64,000 nucleotides of DNA from Actinoplanes aureus (GCF_015704865.1 NZ_JADQTO010000001.1:124001-188000), one strand, 5' to 3'. Shown: positions 27,488 to 38,303, counted from the first letter of the stretch. Notes: generated from the sequence alone by a model not told the origin. Translations and numbers: made by a program.

Positions 27488-29218
27488 TTGAGCCCGCCTG
27501 TGCCGAACCTGGAGATCTTCCCGCCGCTGCGGGACTGGCAGCGCAAGGCGATGGTGACGTACCTGCGTCGCCGTTCCGAGGACTTCATGGCGGTGGCGAC
27601 ACCCGGCGCCGGCAAGACCACGTTCGCGCTGCGGATCGCGGCCGAGATGATCGCCGACGGCACCTGTGACGCGGTGACCGTGGTCTGCCCCACCGAGCAC
27701 CTCAAGACCCAGTGGGCGCACGCCGCGGCCCGGGTCGGCATCCAGCTCGACCCCAAGTTCCGCAACTCCGACGTGCACTCGTCACGGGACTTCCACGGCG
27801 CGGTTCTCACCTACGCGCAGGTCGGCATGGCGCCCGCGGTGCACAAGCGGCGGACCATCACCCGGCGGACCTTCGTGATCCTGGACGAGATCCACCACGC
27901 CGGCGATTCACGTACCTGGGGTGACGGGGTCAAGGACGCCTTCGAGCCCGCCGTACGCCGCCTGCTGCTCACCGGTACGCCGTTCCGCTCCGACGAGAAC
28001 CCGATCCCGTTCGTGGCCTACGAGCGCGGCCAGGACGGCGTACAGCGGTCGAGGGCGGACTCGGTCTACGGCTACGCCGACGCGCTGCGGGACGGCGTCG
28101 TGCGCCCGGTGCTCTTCATGGCGTACTCGGGGGAGACCCGATGGCGGACCAACGCCGGTGACGAGCTGGCCGCCCGGCTGGGCGAGCCGATGACCAAGGA
28201 CCTGATCGCCCAGGCGTGGCGGACCGCCCTGGACCACCGGGGCGAGTGGATGCCCCAGGTCATGCGTGCCGCCGACGCCCGCCTCACCAAGATCCGCGAG
28301 CACGGCATGCCGGACGCGGGCGGCCTGGTCATCGCGAGCGACCAGACGGCCGCCCGGGCGTACGCGAAACTCCTGCGCGACCTCACCGGCGAGCCGGCCA
28401 CCGTGGTCCTCTCCGACGACGAGGGCGCCTCCGGCCGGATCGCCGAGTTCGCGAACTCGGAGCAGCGCTGGATGGTCGCGGTCCGGATGGTGTCGGAGGG
28501 CGTCGACATCCCCCGGCTGGCCGTCGGCGTCTACGCCACCAGCGCCTCCACCCCGCTCTACTTCGCTCAGGCGATCGGCCGGTTCGTCCGGGCCCGCCGG
28601 GAGGGTGAGACGGCGACGGTGTTCCTGCCCAGCGTCCCGCATCTGCTCGGGCTGGCCAGCGAGATGGAGGCGCAGCGCAACCACGTGCTGGGCGCGCCGA
28701 AGGAGAAGGACGGGCTGGAGGACTCGCTGCTGGAGCGCGCGCAGAAGGCCGAAGACGCGCTCGGTGACCTGGACAAGAAGTTCGAGGCGCTCTCCGCCGT
28801 CGCCGAGCTGGATCAGGTCATCTACGACGGCACCTCGTTCGGGATGGCCGCGCGCACCGGCTCCGCCGAGGAGGCGGACTATCTGGGCCTGCCCGGCCTG
28901 CTCACCCCGGACCAGGTGACCACCCTGCTGAACAAGCGCCAGACGGAGCAGATGGCGGCCCAGAAACGGCAGCAGCAGGAGCAGGCGAAGACCGAGGTGC
29001 CCGCGCAGCGGGAGCCGGTCGTGACGATGAGCGCCGGCGAGCGGCGCGCCACCCTGCGCCGGCAGCTGAACACTCTGGTGGCGGCACACCACCACCGGAC
29101 GAACCTCCCGCACGGGAAGATCCACGCGGAGCTGCGCCGGCTGTGCGGCGGCCCGCCGAGCGCACAGGCCACGATCGAGCAGCTGGAGGAGCGGATCGCC
29201 ACGATCCAGACCTTCTGA
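27488..29218 (+). CDS. DEAD/DEAH-box superfamily 2 helicase
   Basis: 576 residues. Walker A is ATPGAGKTTFALR (about 38-50), Walker B is DEIHHAGD (motif II, DEIH), motif III LLTGTPFRSDE, and motif VI QAIGRFVRARR. The C-terminal ~150 residues are Gln/Lys-rich (KRQQQEQAKTEV) with a small C-terminal helix bundle. This SF2 group occurs near the principal sigma gene in Streptomyces; the substrate is unknown. TTG at 27488 is the annotated start; a GTG at 27500 is possible. A terminator follows the gene. Confidence 0.85.
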   Translation: MSPPVPNLEIFPPLRDWQRKAMVTYLRRRSEDFMAVATPGAGKTTFALRIAAEMIADGTCDAVTVVCPTEHLKTQWAHAAARVGIQLDPKFRNSDVHSSRDFHGAVLTYAQVGMAPAVHKRRTITRRTFVILDEIHHAGDSRTWGDGVKDAFEPAVRRLLLTGTPFRSDENPIPFVAYERGQDGVQRSRADSVYGYADALRDGVVRPVLFMAYSGETRWRTNAGDELAARLGEPMTKDLIAQAWRTALDHRGEWMPQVMRAADARLTKIREHGMPDAGGLVIASDQTAARAYAKLLRDLTGEPATVVLSDDEGASGRIAEFANSEQRWMVAVRMVSEGVDIPRLAVGVYATSASTPLYFAQAIGRFVRARREGETATVFLPSVPHLLGLASEMEAQRNHVLGAPKEKDGLEDSLLERAQKAEDALGDLDKKFEALSAVAELDQVIYDGTSFGMAARTGSAEEADYLGLPGLLTPDQVTTLLNKRQTEQMAAQKRQQQEQAKTEVPAQREPVVTMSAGERRATLRRQLNTLVAAHHHRTNLPHGKIHAELRRLCGGPPSAQATIEQLEERIATIQTF

Positions 29219-29240
29219 CCTCGACTTCGATGGCACGCAG

Positions 29241-29272
29241 AAGGGGCGCTCCTGGAGGGAGCGCCCCTTCTT
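29241..29272 (+). terminator. Terminator after the helicase gene
   Basis: AAGGGGCGCTCC and its complement form a 12-base stem (29241-29252, 29258-29269) with a 5-base loop and CTT after it. Confidence 0.85.
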
Positions 29273-29302
29273 ACGCGTCAGTCGGGGGGACCGCTGATCT
29301 TG

Positions 29303-29545
29303 CTAGTTGGTGGAGTTAGACATCTTGACCGCGCCGCGCCAGGTGAAATCCGGGTCGGCGGTGTACTGAACCGCGATCTTCACGAGGTCCTCGGCATACC
29401 GGTTGGCGTGGTGGCCACAGAAGACCAGTTCGCCACCGCCTGCCAGGGACAAACGGAGCTTCCCGGCTGCATTGCAGCGGTCGCACCGTTCATCGGCTGC
29501 TGGGCCGGCCAGGCTACCCGCCGGCGGCGTGAGGGTCGGGGTCAT
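29303..29545 (-). CDS. Small zinc-ribbon-like protein (DUF7455)
   Basis: 80 residues. CDRCNAAG and later CGHHANRY form a compact Cys/His zinc site. The middle segment LRLSLAGGGELVFCGHH is typical of the small protein found beside the principal sigma factor gene in Streptomyces. Start ATG at 29545 with GAGGAAGG upstream; the frame extends to 29578. It is transcribed in the same direction as sigA, 247 bases after it, with a hairpin between. Function unknown; possible transcription-related role is only inferred from position. Confidence 0.75.
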   Translation of the reverse strand: MTPTLTPPAGSLAGPAADERCDRCNAAGKLRLSLAGGGELVFCGHHANRYAEDLVKIAVQYTADPDFTWRGAVKMSNSTN

Positions 29546-29733
29546 CGCCTTCCTCCTCTGTTCGTCACCGATGAACATGTTCTTCGGCTACTGCTCACAC
29601 ATCGTGCAACACCCTGCACCGTTGCAGCCTTCCCAGAGTGCCCCGGGGGGACCGAGGTCACACGTTCGGTTCTGGCTAGTGTGCCGTGATCCAAGGGTGC
29701 CACGTCAACGATCACTTCTGCACAACGGTCTGA

Positions 29734-29761
29734 TCACCACCCGTTGATGTACGGGTGGTGA
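29734..29761. terminator. Hairpin downstream of the principal sigma gene
   Basis: TCACCACCCGT and ACGGGTGGTGA form an 11-base perfect stem with a six-base loop, extended by GTCTGA/TCAGAC outside a small bulge. It lies 32 bases after the sigA stop on the minus strand. No T run, so termination is not assured. Confidence 0.6.
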
Positions 29762-29792
29762 CCAATCAGACACGTAATGTTGACTACTCGTC

Positions 29793-31361
<1,569 letters not shown>

Positions 31362-31457
31362 GAATGACCTTCCGGAGGCGATGAGGTTGGGCACGGCCAG
31401 GATCCAGCGCGCACGCGGGGGCGAGGCTCGCCGGAGTCGGTTTGGGGGCCCTCGGGA

Positions 31458-31511
31458 CACGGACAGTCCCGCAGGTGTGTGTCCGTGAAGCGTGGGCAGG
31501 GGTGAATTGTA
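31458..31511 (-). promoter_or_regulatory. Possible sigA promoter and leader hairpin
   Basis: On the minus strand TACAAT (31506-31511) would be a -10 giving a leader of about 140 bases. No good -35 is visible. The leader contains CACGGACA and TGTCCGTG arms (31458-31465, 31480-31487). Confidence 0.3.
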
Positions 31512-31614
31512 GCGCCGCCGACCGAGATCCTCCGCCTCCAGCACGCCGCTAGGGCCCGACGACCTCGTCAGAGACGTTCGGCGCAAGAATGCTATCGGTG
31601 GAAAGGACCCAAAC

Positions 31615-32436
31615 GTGAGCGAGATTTCGACGGTATCGACGCCCGGCGAGTTGCTGGCGATCGCGGTGCGCGTGGCCCGTCAGGCGGCTGCCACCGCTCG
31701 GCGGATGCGCGACGAGGCGATCGGTGACGTGCAGACCAAGAGCACCGACACCGACGTTGTCACCGCGGCGGACAAGGCGGTCGAGCGGCAGGTGGTGGAC
31801 GCGCTGCTGGCTGAACGGCCCGGTGACGGGGTGCTGGGGGAGGAGTACGGGGACTCCGTGACGGTCGAATCCGGCGCTGTGCGGTGGATCCTGGACCCGA
31901 TCGACGGCACCGTGAACTACCTCTACGGCCTGCCCCAGTACGCCGTCTCCCTGGCCGCTGAGCGCGACGGTGAGGTGGTTGCCGGGGTGGTCTGCAACGC
32001 CGCCACCGGCGACGAGTGGACGGCCACCCGGGGCGGCGGAGCCTGGCGGTCCGGCCGGCGCCTGAGCGGCTCGGTGCGAACGACTCTGGATCAGGCTCTC
32101 ATCGGCACCGGATTCGGTTACGACCCGCGGCGCCGGGCACATCAGGGTGTGGTGCTGGCCGAGTTGATCACCCGTGTGCGTGACATCCGGCGGTTCGGCG
32201 CGGCGGCCCTGGACCTCTGCATGGTCGCCGAGGGCACCCTGGACGCCTACTACGAGAAGGGCCTGAACCTGTGGGACCACGCGGCCGGTGGCCTGATCGC
32301 GGCGGAGGCGGGACTCACCGTCGCCGGGCTGTCCGGCGCGCCGGCCGGCAAGCAGATGCTGGTGGCGGCTCCGCCCGCGCTGTTCCCGGCGCTGCACGAC
32401 GCGCTGGTGGAGCTGGACGCGGCGGGTGGGCCGTAG
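31615..32436 (+). CDS. suhB: Inositol monophosphatase family protein SuhB
   Basis: Mg-dependent phosphatase; releases inositol from inositol phosphates for phosphatidylinositol-type lipids, or acts on other sugar phosphates. 273 residues. The metal-binding motifs are present: [22 protein letters not shown] (DPxDGT) and [15 protein letters not shown] (WDxAA). GTG start with GGAAAGGA upstream. It lies next to sigA as in M. tuberculosis (Rv2701c-Rv2703), though no polyphosphate glucokinase gene separates them here. Confidence 0.95.
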   Translation: MSEISTVSTPGELLAIAVRVARQAAATARRMRDEAIGDVQTKSTDTDVVTAADKAVERQVVDALLAERPGDGVLGEEYGDSVTVESGAVRWILDPIDGTVNYLYGLPQYAVSLAAERDGEVVAGVVCNAATGDEWTATRGGGAWRSGRRLSGSVRTTLDQALIGTGFGYDPRRRAHQGVVLAELITRVRDIRRFGAAALDLCMVAEGTLDAYYEKGLNLWDHAAGGLIAAEAGLTVAGLSGAPAGKQMLVAAPPALFPALHDALVELDAAGGP

Positions 32437-32459
32437 GCGCGGCCGGTGGGCCGGGCGGC

Positions 32460-33011
32460 TCAGTCGTCGTTCTTGGCCTTGGCCTCGACCGGCTTGAGGC
32501 AGGCGCCCGGCGGGAGGGTCGGCTCGCCGATCTCGACCAGCGACTGGTTGACCTCGGTGGTCGTGGCCAGCTGCTGGTACTCGTCGCCGATCACGATCTC
32601 GATGACCGGGCCCTTGCGCTTCGGGCTGTAGACCATCTCCGACTGGGCCAGGAAGTACGCCCGCAGCAGCTGAGCCTTGCCGACCGCCTCCGGGCCGAAC
32701 CGGATCTCCGCGACGCCCTTGAACTTGGTCTTGCTCTTGGACGGGTTCTCGACGGCGAACCGCCGGTTTTTGAACTCGCTGGTCACCGCCTCGGCGAGGC
32801 CGGACTTGCTGGTGCCGTTGAGCACCTTGACCTTGACCTCGGCCGGGTCGTCCGGGAGCCGGATGTCGGCGAGCGGAGCGTCGGCCGCGCAGCCGTCACC
32901 GTTCGCGAAATCCCGCTGCGAGTCGCGGACCAGCGCCACGACGACGAAGACGAGCGCGGCGACGGAAAGGACTCCGACGACTACCAGCGCTCGGACGCGC
33001 GCAAAGCTCAT
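32460..33011 (-). CDS. cei: Envelope integrity protein Cei (LytR_C domain)
   Basis: 183 residues. A short cytoplasmic start (MSFARVRA), one transmembrane segment (about 9-28, LVVVGVLSVAALVFVVVALV), and an extracellular LytR C-terminal domain (VKVKVLNGTSKSGLAEAV; AEIRFGPEAVGKAQLL; DEYQQLATTTEV), with a Cys at each end (GDGCAAD, PPGACLKP). In M. tuberculosis Cei (Rv2700) maintains the cell envelope. ATG start at 33011. Position next to suhB matches mycobacteria. Confidence 0.85.
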   Translation of the reverse strand: MSFARVRALVVVGVLSVAALVFVVVALVRDSQRDFANGDGCAADAPLADIRLPDDPAEVKVKVLNGTSKSGLAEAVTSEFKNRRFAVENPSKSKTKFKGVAEIRFGPEAVGKAQLLRAYFLAQSEMVYSPKRKGPVIEIVIGDEYQQLATTTEVNQSLVEIGEPTLPPGACLKPVEAKAKNDD

Positions 33012-33347
33012 GGGGCTGGCTCCAGGATTCCGGCGGCGAACCCGGTTGGGGTCGCCGGGCTTGTCGAGAGGTTAGCGTCTGCCCGCCAGGTACGCGGAAA
33101 CAGGGAATGCTTCCGGCGCGCCGACAATGATCGAGACGCTGGTGCCCCTACTTTGATGTCGCCTCAATCACATCGGGAACAATGTGCCGCCAGAACGCGT
33201 ACAACCCTGCCGCAGCAGAGGTAAGGTTCCGCGCTCGCCGGGGTCGTTCCCGGGAGTCAGAAATCGTCCAGCGGAACCGGGAACCGAAACCTTGTCACCG
33301 GCGTTACTAACGCCAAGCGACACATCGATACAGGAGAGTGAAGACCG
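33012..33347. other. 336-base divergent intergenic region
   Basis: No gene seen. It separates cei from the DUF4193 gene. Near 33300-33314 it holds the exact palindrome listed separately. Otherwise I see no recognisable site. Confidence 0.7.
33300..33314. promoter_or_regulatory. Perfect palindrome GGCGTTA-C-TAACGCC
   Basis: Two perfect 7-base arms around one base, 34 bases upstream of the DUF4193 start (ATG 33348). A candidate operator; no protein is assigned. Confidence 0.45.
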
Positions 33348-33644
33348 ATGGCCACCGACTACGACGCCCCGCGTCGCGATGAGGTCGACCTCGGCGAGGA
33401 CAGCCTCGAGGAGCTCAAGGCCCGTCGCGCCGACTCGCAGTCGGGCGCAGTGGACGTCGACGAGGTCGAGGTGGCGGAGAGCTTCGAGCTGCCCGGCGCC
33501 GACCTCGCCGACGAGGAGCTGACCGTCAAGGTGCTGCCGATGCAGAACGACGAGTTCCGTTGCGCCCGCTGTTTCCTCGTGCACCACCGCAGCCAGCTGG
33601 CTGTGGAGCGAAACGGGGAGCTGATCTGCCGCGAGTGCGCCTGA
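33348..33644 (+). CDS. DUF4193 zinc-ribbon protein
   Basis: 98 residues. An acidic N-terminal half (EVDLGEDSLEELKARRAD; DEVEVAESFELPG) and a C-terminal zinc-ribbon with CARC...CREC. This matches the DUF4193 family (M. tuberculosis Rv2699c), found next to suhB/cei and dut. Function unknown. ATG start with AGGAGAG upstream. Confidence 0.92.
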   Translation: MATDYDAPRRDEVDLGEDSLEELKARRADSQSGAVDVDEVEVAESFELPGADLADEELTVKVLPMQNDEFRCARCFLVHHRSQLAVERNGELICRECA

Positions 33645-33670
33645 GCGCACCCGCGCGCAGCGCGCCGCCA

Positions 33671-33695
33671 CCCGATCGCGGATCACGCGGTCGGG
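33671..33695 (+). terminator. Hairpin after the DUF4193 gene
   Basis: CCCGATCGCG and CGCGGTCGGG arms (one wobble pair) with a 5-base loop, 26 bases after the stop. No T run. Confidence 0.4.
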
Positions 33696-33787
33696 CGTAC
33701 GGCGTTCGCCATGGGGGGTTTTACACGGGGGTTTGACCCTGGGGCGTAGCCGGGCACATACCGGAGACGCCGAAGGGGAGGACGACG

Positions 33788-34681
33788 ATGAACCACGCGG
33801 ATCGTGCGACCGAGCCCGACACCGGGTCCGGTGCCGGTAGCGAGTTCGATCCTGCCCGGAAACCGGGCCACGACACGGCGGCGGAACTCGACGTGCGACC
33901 GGGCACCGATGCGAAACCGGGCACTGACGTCGAGCTGGGCCGCACCGTGGCGGCTCTCACCGCGGACGACCTGGAGCCGGCCGGCCGGAGACGGCTGATG
34001 GGCCGGCTCATCAGCGACGTCCGGGCCCGCGACATCGGCCGGCTGTTCCGTCCGAAGGCGGCACTTCGCTGGATGACCGACATGGTCGCGGACGTGGCGC
34101 CGCACGTCCCGGTACGGGACCGGGACACCCTGCGCCGGCACTTTCCCGGCATGGACGACGAGGAGCTGGCCGAGCGGCTGATCCGCAACGCCACCCGGGC
34201 CACCGCCGGCGTCGGCGCGGCCGGCGGCGGGATCGCCTCCGTCGAGTGGGTGGCTACCCCGACACTGCTCTCGGCGCCGGTGCTGCTGGCCAGCGAGACG
34301 GTCGCCGTGGTGGCGATCGAGATCAAGCTGATCGGCGAGCTGCACGAGGTGTACGGGCAGCCGATCACCGGTGGCACGCCCGAGCGGGCCATGAAGCTGA
34401 TCGAGTCCTGGTCCGGGCAGCGCGGGGTGAACCCGCTGATCCCGGGCGTGGGTGTGGCGACGGTGCTCGGCACGGCCGCCCGCAAGGACCTGCAGCGGAC
34501 CCTGTTGAAGCGGTTCGGCCGCAATCTGACCACCCTGGCACCGATGCTGACCGGCGCGGCGGTCGCCAGCTACCTGAACCGCCGGGCGACCCGGGTGGTG
34601 GGCGACAAGGTCCGCGAGGACCTGCGCAAGGAGAGCGCGAAGCGGCTCAGCCCGGCCGGGCGGCCCGCTCTCGACGGCTGA
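33788..34681 (+). CDS. Hypothetical protein
   Basis: 297 residues, not recognised. The N-terminal ~55 residues are polar and look disordered (TGSGAGSEFDPARKPGHD). Then basic helices (RRRLMGRLISDVRARDIGRL), and a moderately hydrophobic middle (AGVGAAGGGIAS; TLLSAPVLLASETVAVVAIE) ending with GELHEVYGQPITGG. The C-terminal half has helical RKDLQRTLLKRFGRNL. The hydrophobic core could be membrane-associated. Start ATG with GGGGAGG upstream. It overlaps the convergent DUF3093 gene by 35 bases. Confidence 0.75.
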   Translation: MNHADRATEPDTGSGAGSEFDPARKPGHDTAAELDVRPGTDAKPGTDVELGRTVAALTADDLEPAGRRRLMGRLISDVRARDIGRLFRPKAALRWMTDMVADVAPHVPVRDRDTLRRHFPGMDDEELAERLIRNATRATAGVGAAGGGIASVEWVATPTLLSAPVLLASETVAVVAIEIKLIGELHEVYGQPITGGTPERAMKLIESWSGQRGVNPLIPGVGVATVLGTAARKDLQRTLLKRFGRNLTTLAPMLTGAAVASYLNRRATRVVGDKVREDLRKESAKRLSPAGRPALDG

Positions 34682-35144
34682 CCTCGAGCAGCGCGGTGGC
34701 CAGCTCGACCGGGTGCCGGGTGCTGACCACCCAGTACGGCGTCGGATCGGCCGGGTCGTCGAGCAGCACCTGCACGGCCGGTCCGATCCAGGCCCGCTGG
34801 ATGACGAAGGCCAGCGGATGCGCGCCGACCCCGAGGGCCTCACGCTTGCCGGCGGTGTCGAGCGCGACCACGTCGGAGATCACCGAGACCGGCAGCCGGG
34901 CGTCGTCGACCTGGAACTCGTCGGCGGTGACCGCCACCGGCAGCCGGCCGGCCGGGATCAGCAGCAGCACGGAGAGCGGCAGGACCACCGCGTACGGCAG
35001 CCAGCCGGGCAGATCGGGCAGGCCCAGGACCAGCTCGGTGGCCAGGATCGCGCCGGTGATGAGGGCGGCGGGCCAGGCCCACCACGGCAGGCTGAGCCGT
35101 TCTCGATAGGCCGCAGCCGTGCGGGCCGGGGACTCGGGTGTCAC
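34647..35144 (-). CDS. DUF3093 membrane protein
   Basis: 165 residues. Two transmembrane helices near the N-terminus ([37 protein letters not shown]), then a soluble PH-like domain ([39 protein letters not shown]). This matches DUF3093 (Rv2698 in M. tuberculosis), whose neighbours dut and DUF4193 are also here. GTG start. Function unknown. Confidence 0.88.
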   Translation of the reverse strand: MTPESPARTAAAYRERLSLPWWAWPAALITGAILATELVLGLPDLPGWLPYAVVLPLSVLLLIPAGRLPVAVTADEFQVDDARLPVSVISDVVALDTAGKREALGVGAHPLAFVIQRAWIGPAVQVLLDDPADPTPYWVVSTRHPVELATALLEVSRRERAARPG

Positions 35145-35239
35145 CCTCGAAGGGTACGGCGCGCCTCCATTGCCCGGCGCGGCAGGATGGCAGGGTAGGT
35201 GCCGCCCCGCAGTACCCGTACCCCGTGAGGAAACCCGCC

Positions 35240-35713
35240 GTGACCGACGTAGTCATCCAGGTCCGCCGGCTCGATCCGGACCTGCCCCTGCCGGCGTACG
35301 CCCATCCCGGCGACGCCGGCGCGGACCTGGTCGCGGCGGAGGAGGTCGAGATCGCCCCGGGTGCGCGGGCCAAGGTCCGAACCGGCCTGGCGATCGCTCT
35401 CCCGGAGGGGTACGTGGGTCTGGTGCACCCGCGTTCCGGGCTGGCCGCTCGCCTCGGCGTGACGGTGCTCAACGCGCCCGGTACGGTCGACGCCGGCTAC
35501 CGCGGTGAGATTCTGGTGATCCTGATCAATCTGGATCCGGCGAACACCGTCAAGATCTCGCGCGGGGACCGGATCGCCCAGCTCGTGATCCAACGGGTGG
35601 AGCGGGCGGCCTTCCACGTGGTGGAGACGCTCGACGACACCTCGCGTGGAGCCGGCGGGCACGGTTCGACCGGCGGCCACGCAGCGCTGCCCGGGCAGCA
35701 GACGCAAGACTGA
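35240..35713 (+). CDS. dut: dUTP diphosphatase
   Basis: Hydrolyses dUTP to dUMP, keeping uracil out of DNA and feeding thymidylate synthesis. 157 residues, trimeric dUTPase fold. All five motifs: [36 protein letters not shown] (catalytic Asp), [13 protein letters not shown], and [12 protein letters not shown]. The GTG at 35240 with GAGGAAA upstream is chosen over the earlier 35138 start. It lies between DUF3093 (divergent) and DUF3710 (same strand), as in mycobacteria. Confidence 0.96.
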   Translation: MTDVVIQVRRLDPDLPLPAYAHPGDAGADLVAAEEVEIAPGARAKVRTGLAIALPEGYVGLVHPRSGLAARLGVTVLNAPGTVDAGYRGEILVILINLDPANTVKISRGDRIAQLVIQRVERAAFHVVETLDDTSRGAGGHGSTGGHAALPGQQTQD

Positions 35714-35731
35714 AGACGGAAGGTGGAGTTG

Positions 35732-36382
35732 ATGTTCTCCCGTAAGCGCGGTGGCGCGAAGCACGTTCGTGCGGCCGACGCGCCGCCCTCAAAGGCGCTC
35801 GCCGACAGCCTGGCCTCCGGTGGTGAGGCACCGGCGCCCGAGTTCGGCCCGTGGGACGTCAGCCACGCGCCGGACGGGGTGCAGCGCCTCGACCTGGGCA
35901 GTCTGCAGATCCCGGCGGTCGAGGGCGTCGAGGTGCGGGTGCAGGCCAACCCGGAAGGCGGCGTCGAGCAGATCGTGCTGGTGGACGGCGAGAGCGCCCT
36001 GCAGCTGGGTGTCTTCGCGGCGCCGAAGACCGAGGGCATCTGGGACGAGGTGCGGGCCGAGATCGCCGAGGCCATGGCGGCCGACGGGGTGACCCCGCAG
36101 GAGATCGACGGCAAGTACGGGATCGAGCTGGCGGCCCGGGTCAACACCCCGGACGGGCCGGCCGACGTGCGGTTCGTCGGTGTCGACGGGCCCCGCTGGA
36201 TGGTCCGGGCGCTGTACCAGGGTGCGGCCGCGTCGGACCGGGCGCGCGAGGGCGTACTCGGCGAGGTGCTGGCCGGGCTGGTCGTGGTCCGGGACAACGA
36301 GCCCCGGCCGGTACGCGAGCCGCTGCCGATGCGGCTGCCGAAGGAGATGGCCGAGCAGGGTCCGGGCAACCAGCCCGGATAG
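35732..36382 (+). CDS. DUF3710 protein
   Basis: 216 residues, matching the DUF3710 family (M. tuberculosis Rv2696c next to dut). FGPWDVSHAPDG, RLDLGSLQIP and GPRWMVRALYQGAAA are characteristic. No membrane segment. Unknown function. The ATG at 35732 is used; a GTG lies 9 bases earlier. It is 18 bases after dut, so an operon is likely. Confidence 0.9.
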   Translation: MFSRKRGGAKHVRAADAPPSKALADSLASGGEAPAPEFGPWDVSHAPDGVQRLDLGSLQIPAVEGVEVRVQANPEGGVEQIVLVDGESALQLGVFAAPKTEGIWDEVRAEIAEAMAADGVTPQEIDGKYGIELAARVNTPDGPADVRFVGVDGPRWMVRALYQGAAASDRAREGVLGEVLAGLVVVRDNEPRPVREPLPMRLPKEMAEQGPGNQPG

Positions 36383-36496
36383 CCGGTTGGTGATCCATGT
36401 CACCCCGGCGCTTCGGGCGTACCGTTGGCCGCAGGCACGCGCGCACACTGTGCCGTCCGAGACCCATGGGCGTCGAGGAAGGGTGACAGCGGAGTC

Positions 36497-36874
36497 ATGA
36501 CCATCGAAGAACGCACCGGGCTGCGCAGGCTTCTCGATCGATTGACCGCGACCGAGGAGGAGCTGGACGCGCGGGAGCTCCAGCGGGACAGCGCCAAGTG
36601 CGGCGCGGTCCCGGCTGAGCAGTGTCAGCGAGGTCAGGTCGTTTCGGTGTCGGGGCGACTGCGGACCGTGGCGTACACTCCTCGCACCAACCTGCCGACG
36701 CTGGAGGCCGACCTCTACGACGGCAGCGACGTGGTCACGCTGGTCTTCCTGGGCCGCCGGTCGATCGCCGGCATCGAACCAGGACGCCAGCTCACCGCGC
36801 GTGGCCGGATCGCGATCCGGGACGACCGTAAGGTGATCTACAACCCGTACTACGAGCTGGAGGCGCCCCGGTGA
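36497..36874 (+). CDS. OB-fold nucleic-acid-binding protein
   Basis: 125 residues. After a helical start (LRRLLDRLTATEEELDA), the rest is an OB fold (VSVSGRLRTVAYTPRT; LEADLYDGSDVVTLVFLGRR; RQLTARGRIAIRDDRK). It resembles the Rv2694c group near dut in mycobacteria. Two Cys (SAKCGAVPAEQCQRG) are also present. It may bind DNA or RNA. The GTG of the next gene overlaps its stop (GTGA). Confidence 0.85.
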   Translation: MTIEERTGLRRLLDRLTATEEELDARELQRDSAKCGAVPAEQCQRGQVVSVSGRLRTVAYTPRTNLPTLEADLYDGSDVVTLVFLGRRSIAGIEPGRQLTARGRIAIRDDRKVIYNPYYELEAPR

Positions 36875-37641
36875 GTGGCAGCGAGCCGCGCCACGCCGCG
36901 CACGAGTCGGTCGAGGAGCGGATCGCCGAGGAGGTCGTCGAGGAGCTCGAGCTGCATCCGGTCCGCAAGGACGATGAGGATGAGCCGCTCCCGTCGATGA
37001 GCGAGCAGATCGCCGAGCAACTCGGTGGTGTGCGCGGCCTCATCGAGTCGAGCCTGCCGGTGCTGGCCTTCGTCATGCTCAACGTGCTGCTCGGCGACTC
37101 GGTGCTGGGCCTGGAGAAACGCGACGCGCTGCTCTGGGCGATCATCGGCTCGGTCGGTTCGGCGCTGGCCATCGGCGCCGTGCGGCTGATCCGCAGGCAG
37201 CCGATCCGGCACGCGGTGAACGGTCTGTTCGGCATCGCGATCGGCGCCTGGCTGGCGTGGCGCACCGGCGAGGCGAAGAACTTCTACCTACCCGGCATCC
37301 TGCTCACCTTCGGGCAGGCCGCGGTGCTGCTGCTCTCGGTGGCGTTCCGCAAGCCGCTGATCGGCTACGCCTGGGGCATCATGGCGAACAAGGGCCGCCA
37401 GGACTGGTTCGGCAACGCCCGGCTGTTCCGGACCTTCCAGTGGCTGACGCTGCTCTGGGTGGTCTCGCTGAGCCTGCGTGCCGGCATCCAGGCGTACCTG
37501 TACGCGATCGGCGAGGCGAACGCCCTGGGTGTCGTGCGGATCCTGGTGAGCTGGCCGATCTACGCCGGCACCTTCGCGTTCACGGCGTGGGCGATCCACC
37601 GGGTGACGTCCGCCCAGCGCCGCGAGACGGCCGTCGCCTAG
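36871..37641 (+). CDS. DUF3159 integral membrane protein
   Basis: 256 residues. A charged cytoplasmic N-terminal region (~60 residues, ERIAEEVVEELELHPVRKDD) then about six transmembrane segments. PIRHAVNGLFGIAIGAWLAW and the GYAWGIMANKG motif fit DUF3159. Function unknown; near the ceoBC-type genes in mycobacteria. GTG start overlapping the OB-fold gene's stop. TAG shares CTAG with the convergent trkA gene. Confidence 0.88.
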   Translation: MSGSEPRHAAHESVEERIAEEVVEELELHPVRKDDEDEPLPSMSEQIAEQLGGVRGLIESSLPVLAFVMLNVLLGDSVLGLEKRDALLWAIIGSVGSALAIGAVRLIRRQPIRHAVNGLFGIAIGAWLAWRTGEAKNFYLPGILLTFGQAAVLLLSVAFRKPLIGYAWGIMANKGRQDWFGNARLFRTFQWLTLLWVVSLSLRAGIQAYLYAIGEANALGVVRILVSWPIYAGTFAFTAWAIHRVTSAQRRETAVA

Positions 37642-38300
37642 GCGTTGCCGAGGACCACGGCGCGGACCTGTTCCTCCACGTCGGCGGTGCACACGAAGAT
37701 CAGCTCGTCGCCGGCCTCAAGCGGGTCGTCCGGGGTCGGCACCAGGACCCGCTTGCCGCGCAGGATCGCGACCAGGGCGGCGTCGCGGGGCATCGGCACG
37801 GAGCGGAGCGGCTTTCCCTCGTACGGCGCGTCGCGCGGGAGGGTGATCTCGACCAGGTTGGCCTCGCCCTGCCGGAAGGTCATCAGCCGGACCAGGTCGC
37901 CGACCGTCACCGCCTCCTCGACCAGGGCGGCCATCAGGCGCGGCTTGCTCACCGCGACGTCCACGCCCCACTGCTCGGTGAAGAGCCACTCGTTCTCGGC
38001 GCGGTTCACCCGGGCCACCACCCGGGCCACCGCGAACTCGGTCTTGGCGAGCAGCGACACCACCAGGTTCGCCTTGTCGTCGCCGGTGGCGGCCACCACG
38101 ACGTCGCAGGAGGCCAGGTCGGCCTCCTCCAGGCTGCTCAGCTCGCAGGCGTCGGCGAGCACCCACTGGGCCTGCGGCACCCGCTCCGGGCAGAGCTGCC
38201 GCGGCTGCCGCTCGATCAGCATCACGTCGTGCCCGTTGCCGATCAGTTCCTGCGCGATGGACCGGCCCACGTTGCCGGCCCCGGCGATAGCGATCCGCAT
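37638..38300 (-). CDS. ceoC: Potassium uptake regulatory protein TrkA (second)
   Basis: 220 residues. An N-terminal RCK Rossmann domain (IAIAGAGNVGRSIAQELIGN, GxGxxG) and a C-terminal TrkA_C domain (GEANLVEITLPRDAPYEG; PLEAGDELIFVCT). It binds NAD(H) or nucleotides and gates K+ transport at the membrane. It follows the first trkA after 3 bases, the pair known as ceoB-ceoC in mycobacteria. ATG start. CTAG stop overlap with DUF3159. Confidence 0.92.
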   Translation of the reverse strand: MRIAIAGAGNVGRSIAQELIGNGHDVMLIERQPRQLCPERVPQAQWVLADACELSSLEEADLASCDVVVAATGDDKANLVVSLLAKTEFAVARVVARVNRAENEWLFTEQWGVDVAVSKPRLMAALVEEAVTVGDLVRLMTFRQGEANLVEITLPRDAPYEGKPLRSVPMPRDAALVAILRGKRVLVPTPDDPLEAGDELIFVCTADVEEQVRAVVLGNA

Positions 38301-38303
38301 GGT

